Part shown: piece after piece, positions 7,040-11,321 of the stretch
Layout: the number at the start of each line of letters is the position of its first letter
How positions within the stretch are numbered: position 1 is the stretch's first letter
DNA from: DATHBR01 sp036389955
Lineage (GTDB): Bacteria; Myxococcota; Myxococcia; Myxococcales; Myxococcaceae
Length of the DNA stretch: 11,321 bases
Assembly (NCBI GenBank): GCA_036389955.1
Contig: DASVVJ010000267.1
Span: 1 to 11,321 of the forward strand
Reading direction: 5' to 3'
Translations under genes and position numbers: made by a program
Notes under the pieces: generated by a model
What the model was told of the DNA's origin: nothing
Databases searched by the model: none
What the model saw: only the letters and a program-made list of their open reading frames with translations

Positions 7040-7073
7040 AAAAACCCGGGGACCGGCCGCACCGGCCCCCGGG
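7040..7073 (-). terminator. Intrinsic terminator of the tandem DsbA gene
   Basis: On the leftward transcript a 12-bp GC-rich stem (arms 7062-7073 and 7045-7056, one G-U pair) with a 5-nt loop is followed directly by TTTTT (7040-7044). It begins 12 bases after the stop codon at 7086-7088. This is the textbook form of a Rho-independent terminator. Confidence 0.92.
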
Positions 7074-7085
7074 GTGAACCTCAGA

Positions 7086-8447
7086 CTACGGCGTGCCGGC
7101 GGCCGCCACGCTGCCCTTGCGCAGCTCCTCGTCGATCATCTTCCGGAACATCTCGATCGGCTTGGCGCCGACAATCTTCCGGCCGTTGATGAAGAAGGTG
7201 GGCGTGCCCCCGGCGCCAATCTCGCTGCCGTGAGCCGAGTCCGCGGCGATGTGCGCCTGGAACTTGTTGGAGTCCATCGCCGCCTTGAACTTGGCCATGT
7301 CCAGACCCAGCTCCTTGGCGTAGCCCTCGAGCGAGGCCCGGTCCAGCTTCGTCTGGTTGGCGAACATCTTGTCGTGCATCTCCCAGAACTTGCCCTGCTC
7401 GTTCGCCGCCAGCGAGGCGGTGGCCGCCGGCATGGCGTTGGGGTGGTTGGCCAGCGGCTGGTGCTTGAAGGCCACGCGCAGCTTGCCCTGGTACTCCTGC
7501 TCCAGCTGGCGCACGGTGAGCGCCGCCTTCGAGCAGAACGGGCACTCGAAGTCCGAGAAGGCCACCAGCGTCACGGGGGCGTTGGCCGGGCCCTTCACCG
7601 GCGCCTGGCCCAGCTCCACCTTCGCCGGAGGAGGCTCCGGAGGCAGGCGCGAGGTGGCGCCCTGCGAGGTAATCGAAGCGTAAAGGTCCGCCGGCTTCAC
7701 GCCCTCGCGCACCAGCGACTGCGCCCGGTTCAGCTCCTCGTCGATGACGGCCTTGAAGTAGTCCAGCGACTGGGCGCCCGAGAAGAAGCGGCCGTTGACG
7801 AAGAAGGACGGGGTGCCACCGGCGTTGAACGACATGGCCAGCGCCTGATCACGATCCACCAGCGCGGCCAGCTTCGGGTCGGCCAGCGACTTCTTGAAGC
7901 GCTTGAGGTCCAGGCCCACCTCCTTGGCGTACGTCTCCAGGTCGGCGTCCTCCAGGGCCTTCTGATTGGCGAACAGCTTGTCGTGGTACTCCCAGAACTT
8001 GCCCTGCTCGTGGGCGGCCATGGCGGCGATGGCGGCCGGCTTGGCGCGCGGGTGGAACGGCAGCGCGTTGTGCTTGACGACCAGGCGCAGCTTGTCGCCG
8101 TAGTCCTCCTGCAGCTGCTTCACCGTGGCGTTGGCCCGGGCGCAGAACGGACACTGGAAGTCGGTGAACTCCACCATCGTCACCAGCGCGTCCGCCTTGC
8201 CCTGAGAGGGCGAGCCATCCAGCGGCACCTTGTAGACGGTGGTCGAGGCCAGCGGCTGCTGTTGCTGCGGCTGCTGCGGCTGTGCCTGCTGAGGCGCAGC
8301 AGCCTGGGCCACCATGGCGGGCGCGGCGGCCGGAGCGGCAGCCTGCGCGGCCGCGGGCTTCGCCGCGTCAGCCGGGGGCCTCCACGTCATGCCAACAAAG
8401 ACACCCAGAAGCAGGCCCACGACGAGGCCCAACACACCGTTCTTCAT
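7086..8447 (-). CDS. Membrane-anchored protein with two DsbA-like thioredoxin-fold domains
   Basis: A 453-residue protein. Residues 1-22 (MKNGVLGLVVGLLLGVFVGM) are an N-terminal membrane anchor or signal. Residues 26-68 are an Ala/Gln/Pro linker. Two thioredoxin-fold domains follow. Domain 1 has CPFC at 99-102 and the cis-Pro loop GTPSFF with Pro213. Domain 2 has CPFC at 302-305 and Pro416. Both motif pairs are offset by exactly 203 residues. The two halves are about 54% identical over 122 ungapped positions by hand count, so this is an internal duplication. The fold is DsbA/Thioredoxin_4-like, acting on periplasmic disulfides; oxidase versus isomerase role is not decided. The start at 8447 has GGAG (8456-8459) eight bases upstream. 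A longer in-frame reading to 8585 would put non-conserved residues before the membrane anchor. A terminator follows the stop. Confidence 0.92.
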   Translation of the reverse strand: MKNGVLGLVVGLLLGVFVGMTWRPPADAAKPAAAQAAAPAAAPAMVAQAAAPQQAQPQQPQQQQPLASTTVYKVPLDGSPSQGKADALVTMVEFTDFQCPFCARANATVKQLQEDYGDKLRLVVKHNALPFHPRAKPAAIAAMAAHEQGKFWEYHDKLFANQKALEDADLETYAKEVGLDLKRFKKSLADPKLAALVDRDQALAMSFNAGGTPSFFVNGRFFSGAQSLDYFKAVIDEELNRAQSLVREGVKPADLYASITSQGATSRLPPEPPPAKVELGQAPVKGPANAPVTLVAFSDFECPFCSKAALTVRQLEQEYQGKLRVAFKHQPLANHPNAMPAATASLAANEQGKFWEMHDKMFANQTKLDRASLEGYAKELGLDMAKFKAAMDSNKFQAHIAADSAHGSEIGAGGTPTFFINGRKIVGAKPIEMFRKMIDEELRKGSVAAAGTP

Positions 8448-8615
8448 CTCATACACTCCAGCGATATCGATCGATTGAACTGCTCGCGGCACACCGGGGC
8501 CGCGCGAGCCCCGGAACTCTACGCGAGAGTGACACGAAAGGCTCCGGAGTTTCAGGTTTCCCCTGAACGCAGTCCGAGCGGGCAACCGAGGGCCTTGCAG
8601 GTAGGTGCCCTGCCC
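8448..8615 (-). promoter_or_regulatory. Leader/promoter region of the tandem DsbA gene, dense in dyads
   Basis: This 168-bp gap separates the AbrB-like and DsbA-like genes. It contains the palindromes CGATATCG (8462-8469) and ATCGATCGAT (8466-8475). It also has two mutually exclusive 7-bp hairpins, GCTCGCG/CGCGAGC (8482-8509) and CCGGGGC/GCCCCGG (8494-8514). Further upstream are ACTCT-5-AGAGT (8516-8530), CTCCGGAG (8542-8549) and TTCAGG-5-CCTGAA (8551-8567). The ribosome site GGAG is at 8456-8459. No sure -10/-35 was found. Confidence 0.45.
8551..8567. promoter_or_regulatory. Operator-like dyad TTCAGG-N5-CCTGAA
   Basis: A perfect 6-bp inverted repeat with a 5-bp spacer, centred about 110 bp before the tandem DsbA start. 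This fits the size of a dimeric regulator site. The protein that would bind it is unknown. Confidence 0.35.
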
Positions 8616-9692
8616 TCACCTGCTCACTGCCCTGCCGGACAGGCGCCGTAAAAATGGGGGCACCAGCAGGAAGATCAGCAGCATGCGGCCCAGCTGCACA
8701 GCGAGCACGAGGGAGAGGTTGGCCTGGGTCCCCAAGGCAATGGCAAGCACCGAGTCCGTGCCGCCCGGCGAGGTGGCGAAGTAGGCCGTGAGCAGATCCA
8801 CGCCCCCCAGAGAGGACCACGTCCAGGCAAGCAGCATACAGCCGGCCACCACGAGCATCGCGGCGCCCACGGCGGCCAGGGCCAGCCGGCGCAGCTCCCG
8901 CAGCGCCGAGGCATCGAACTGGTTTCCCACACGAACGCCGAGGATCCACAGGCCCAGCGGCAACAGCCCCGGAGGCAGCGCGCCCACGGGAACGCCCCAC
9001 AGGGACAGGGGCACGCCCAGGAGGATGGGCCCCAGGAAGATGCCAGCGGGCAGCTTGAGCCGCACGCCCAACCATCCCCCCACGACGGCGACCGCGAGGG
9101 TGATTCCCCAGGCGATCAGCGGAGACGGTGCCCCGGGGAGCGACGCGGCACTGGCCAGGTGCAGGTTCGGCACGGCTCCGGCCCACCGGCCCACGAGCCC
9201 CGCCACGATGATGACGACCACGAGGCGCACGTATTGAAAGAGCGCCACCAGGCGCGAGTCCGCGCCCAGCTCCTCGCTCACGGCCACCATGGAGGGAGCG
9301 CCCCCGGGCATGAGCCCCAGCGTGGTGGTGCGCACCCCCAGCCCGCTCAAGCGGGAGAGGCCCAGCGCCACGACCTGAGACACAGCCACCACGCCCACGA
9401 CATTGATGAGGGCCACCAGCCAGTGAGAGGCGAGCGCGGCCCAGGCCGAGGGCTGAAAGGCCGCACAAAGGGCAGCGCCCAGCACGCAGGACGCGCCCAG
9501 CTGCGCGGAGGCCGGCAGGGGAATGCGCACGGAGAAGGCGACGGTGCCCACGAGCGCCACCAGCATGCCCGCCAGCAGCGAGCCCGCGGGCAGATGCAGC
9601 GCCTCCGCCAGCACTCCGGCAAGCACCGCGGTTCCGGTGACGGCCAGGATGCGAACCCGGGATGGGGGTGAGGCGTTGGAGCCCTGGGCCAT
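8616..9692 (-). CDS. AbrB-family (PF05145-type) polytopic membrane protein
   Basis: A 358-residue, highly hydrophobic protein of about 10-12 membrane segments, which is the usual size for the family. It carries the internal duplication typical of AbrB/AmoA-like membrane proteins. Half 1 has TTTLGLMPGGAPSMVAVSEELG (122-143) followed by FQYVRLVVV (152-160). Half 2 has TAYFATSPGGTDSVLAIALG (302-321) followed by VQLGRMLLI (332-340). The paired PGG re-entrant-like motifs and the following Q-x-x-R motifs support the assignment. Members are annotated variously as ammonia monooxygenase-like or regulator of aidB; the true function is poorly known and transport is plausible. This is unrelated to the Bacillus AbrB DNA-binding protein. 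It starts 30 bp after the kinase stop, which indicates an operon. A modest AGG lies about six bases before the ATG. Confidence 0.88.
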   Translation of the reverse strand: MAQGSNASPPSRVRILAVTGTAVLAGVLAEALHLPAGSLLAGMLVALVGTVAFSVRIPLPASAQLGASCVLGAALCAAFQPSAWAALASHWLVALINVVGVVAVSQVVALGLSRLSGLGVRTTTLGLMPGGAPSMVAVSEELGADSRLVALFQYVRLVVVIIVAGLVGRWAGAVPNLHLASAASLPGAPSPLIAWGITLAVAVVGGWLGVRLKLPAGIFLGPILLGVPLSLWGVPVGALPPGLLPLGLWILGVRVGNQFDASALRELRRLALAAVGAAMLVVAGCMLLAWTWSSLGGVDLLTAYFATSPGGTDSVLAIALGTQANLSLVLAVQLGRMLLIFLLVPPFLRRLSGRAVSR

Positions 9693-9722
9693 AAGTCGCC
9701 TGTCCGGCGGGCGCGTGCGGCG

Positions 9723-10949
9723 CTAGCCGAGGAACCTCAACAGCGTGTGGACAATCAGCCCGAGCACCAGCGAGACGAGCCCGGTGGTGGTGAAGATGAT
9801 GAGCAGCGGGTGCTCATCCACGAAGCGTAACGCGTGATGGAGGTAGCACTTGATGAGGGTGCGCTCGCAGCGCACGCGGATGCGCCCGCTGAGGATGCGC
9901 TGGAGCTCCTCCATCATGGCATCCACCGAGGGGTAACGCTCGGCCGGCTTCTTCTGGAGGCCTCCCTGGATGAACCAGCCCAGCTCGGCGGGCACGCGGG
10001 GCTGGTGGGGGCTCTCCGTGAGCTCCTGCACCGGCGGCGTCACCGTCTGGACACCCTGGAGGATGTCGTCCAGCGCCTCGCGCCCCTCCAGGTAGTGCCG
10101 CAGAAAGAGCAGCTCATGGAACAGCACACACAGGCTATAGATGTCGCTGCGCCCATCGAGCGTGTCATGCTCTCCGCGCGCCTGCTCGGGAGACATGTAC
10201 AGGGGAGTTCCCAGCACGGCGCCCAGCTGGGTGCGCAGCAGGGCCGCCTCGCGCTCCGCCTGAATCCTGGTGGCAGCGGGCGCTTCCGGGGCCGCCGGTG
10301 CATGCTCCCGAGCGCGCACCTGGCGCGCGAGCCCCCAGTCCATCACCGTCACTTCGCCAAAGGGCCCCACCATGATGTTGGAGGGCTTGAGGTCCCGGTG
10401 GATGAAGCCCTTGCGGTGGGCGTACGACAGCGCGTTGAGCACGCCGAGGAACAGCTGCACGCGGGCCGGAAAGGGAAAGCGCGCGTGCATCTCGCGGTCC
10501 CCCGCCTTGAGCCGGGCGATGATGGACTCGAGCGTCTCGCCCTGCAGGTGCTTCATGACGAAGTAGTACCGGCCGCGCTCGTCGATGCCCACGTCATGCA
10601 GCGGGACGATGTTCGGATGGTCCAGCTGCCCGACGGTGCGGATCTCCTCCACGAAGCGCAGCACGCGATCGAGCTCGGCGCTCTCGCCCAGGCGCTTGAC
10701 GGCCACCTCGCGCTCGATGTCGTGGTCCTTGAGCAGCACCACCTCGCCCATGCCGCCCTGCCCCAGGGGGCGCACCTCCTCGAAGCGCTCGCGCTGCAGC
10801 GGGATGACGGTGGGCCTGTCCCCCTTCCACTCGACGCGCGGCAATACGGTGGAGCGGCGCGCGGAGGCCGGCACCGGCACGCTCTCGGCCTGCGCGGCCT
10901 TCTGGGACACCAGGGTGTTGTCGAGGTCGGGGAGATTCTGAACCGTCAT
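9723..10949 (-). CDS. Hanks-type Ser/Thr protein kinase with C-terminal membrane anchor
   Basis: A 408-residue kinase. Residues 1-55 are a variable N-terminus. The kinase domain spans about 56-353. The glycine loop is GQGGMGEV (63-70) and the ATP lysine is Lys85 in VAVKRL. The catalytic loop is HRDLKPSN (184-191), with Asp186. The metal-binding motif is DWG (204-206) in place of DFG, a substitution common in this bacterial kinase group. GTPLYMSPEQ is at 247-256 and DIYSLCVLFHELL at 269-281. The segment from Asp204 to Glu255 holds about 52 residues, with an Ala/Pro and charged insert (213-240). A single hydrophobic helix (about 381-403) lies near the C-terminus with only LLRFLG beyond it. The kinase is therefore cytoplasmic and tail-anchored, without a periplasmic sensor. 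All catalytic residues are present, so it should be active. It is the first gene of a probable operon with the AbrB-like protein. The start lacks a strong Shine-Dalgarno. Confidence 0.95.
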   Translation of the reverse strand: MTVQNLPDLDNTLVSQKAAQAESVPVPASARRSTVLPRVEWKGDRPTVIPLQRERFEEVRPLGQGGMGEVVLLKDHDIEREVAVKRLGESAELDRVLRFVEEIRTVGQLDHPNIVPLHDVGIDERGRYYFVMKHLQGETLESIIARLKAGDREMHARFPFPARVQLFLGVLNALSYAHRKGFIHRDLKPSNIMVGPFGEVTVMDWGLARQVRAREHAPAAPEAPAATRIQAEREAALLRTQLGAVLGTPLYMSPEQARGEHDTLDGRSDIYSLCVLFHELLFLRHYLEGREALDDILQGVQTVTPPVQELTESPHQPRVPAELGWFIQGGLQKKPAERYPSVDAMMEELQRILSGRIRVRCERTLIKCYLHHALRFVDEHPLLIIFTTTGLVSLVLGLIVHTLLRFLG

Positions 10950-11076
10950 GAACTGCTGAATACCAGGCTCGCCTCCGCAGCGCCCACTTCCCGCCAGCAG
11001 GCTCCCTCACCTCCCGTGGTAGCTTGCTTGTCCTCAGGGCCGGTGACGGGAGAACCAGGAGCACGTGCGACCAGGG
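10950..11076. promoter_or_regulatory. Divergent intergenic region between the kinase and an exported protein gene
   Basis: This 127-bp gap must hold promoters for both directions. No confident -10/-35 pair was found. Near the rightward gene, two ACCAGG repeats (11054-11059, 11070-11075) flank the palindrome GCACGTGC (11061-11068). AGGAG at 11057-11061 is the only Shine-Dalgarno-like site for the rightward gene, but it lies 15 bases before the ATG. Confidence 0.4.
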
Positions 11077-11321
11077 ATGAAGAGACGATGGCTCGGAGGA
11101 GCGCTGGCGCTGGCCCTCCATGGCTCCATGGCCCAGGCCCAGCAGGAACCGGCTCCGGATGAGCCAGCAGCACCTCCTCCCACCGAGCAGGCCTTCACCC
11201 CACTCCCCGAGACGGCTCCGGGAGCGATGGTGGTGGAGGAGGTGGTCGTCCTGGGCGCGGAGAAGACGCTGCCCGAGACGGTGCAGGCGTACTCGCGGCT
11301 GACACCGGGAGACACCGTGGT
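11077..11321 (+). CDS. Exported protein, probable Omp85/POTRA-type outer-membrane protein (start only)
   Basis: Only the first 81 codons are in the window; the frame is open to the right edge. The ATG at 11077 gives a signal peptide: MKRRWLGG, hydrophobic ALALALHGS, and AQA cleavage about residue 21. An acidic Pro/Ala linker follows (EPAPDEPAAPPPTEQ). From about residue 50, MVVEEVVVLGAEKTLPETVQAYSRLTPGDTV resembles the first strand, helix and 'GD' turn of a POTRA domain, as found before the barrel in BamA/TamA-like proteins. A TonB-dependent receptor, whose N-terminus can carry EEVVV, is the main alternative. An in-frame GTG at 11065 is another possible start, but AGGAG lies too close to it. 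The gene is divergent from the kinase. The existence of an exported gene is well supported; the family call is tentative. Confidence 0.65.
   Translation, partial: MKRRWLGGALALALHGSMAQAQQEPAPDEPAAPPPTEQAFTPLPETAPGAMVVEEVVVLGAEKTLPETVQAYSRLTPGDTV

Noticed and set aside
8597..8623. Hairpin GCAGGT/ACCTGC at the end of the AbrB-like gene as a terminator
   Set aside because: The stem overlaps the stop codon, has a long loop and lacks a T-run. At most it is a weak site.
6783..8651. A 622-codon open frame on the plus strand
   Set aside because: It is antisense to the tandem DsbA gene; its repetitive Leu/Val/Gly pattern mirrors the duplicated domains.
9834..11162. A 442-codon open frame on the plus strand
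   Set aside because: It is antisense to the kinase, whose complete set of conserved motifs proves the coding strand, and it overlaps the better-supported exported gene at 11077.

Overview
The window is very GC-rich, with strongly GC-biased third codon positions. It encodes a Hanks-type Ser/Thr kinase, several outer-membrane barrel proteins, a large membrane-embedded patatin and a tandem DsbA-like protein. Together these suggest a chromosomal segment from a myxobacterium (Myxococcales, Cystobacterineae-like). This is inferred from composition and gene content. No rRNA, tRNA, CRISPR array, phage gene, transposase or IS end was seen.

Layout: ten protein genes were recognised, two cut by the window edges. 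From 1 to about 5.1 kb four genes run leftward. In transcription order they are a multi-pass patatin-like lipase (2696-5128), a small outer-membrane barrel (1995-2597), an unrecognised two-helix membrane protein (1150-1950), and a barrel protein with an Ala/Pro/Lys linker (1-1016, C-terminus missing). All are predicted to be membrane or envelope proteins. A 170-bp divergent gap then separates the patatin from a rightward, Tat-exported Rossmann-fold (SDR) enzyme (5299-6468). That gene converges on a small unknown gene (6528-7022, leftward).

From 7.0 to 10.95 kb all genes again run leftward. In transcription order they are a C-tail-anchored Ser/Thr kinase (9723-10949), an AbrB-family membrane protein (8616-9692, only 30 bp after the kinase and probably co-transcribed), a membrane-anchored protein with two DsbA-like domains (7086-8447), and the small unknown protein. 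A strong intrinsic terminator at 7040-7073 separates the last two. At the right edge, divergent from the kinase, an exported protein begins (11077 onward) whose first residues resemble an Omp85/POTRA protein.

The common theme is the cell envelope: outer-membrane barrels, lipid hydrolysis, periplasmic thiol redox chemistry, a Tat-exported oxidoreductase and membrane-tethered phosphorylation. I see no clear new multi-gene system. The most interesting non-coding signals are a 10-bp stem that would bury the Shine-Dalgarno of the 1995-2597 barrel gene, a dense cluster of dyads before the tandem DsbA gene, and a terminator almost touching the start codon of the 6528-7022 gene. Long ORFs antisense to these genes are explained by GC-biased codons.
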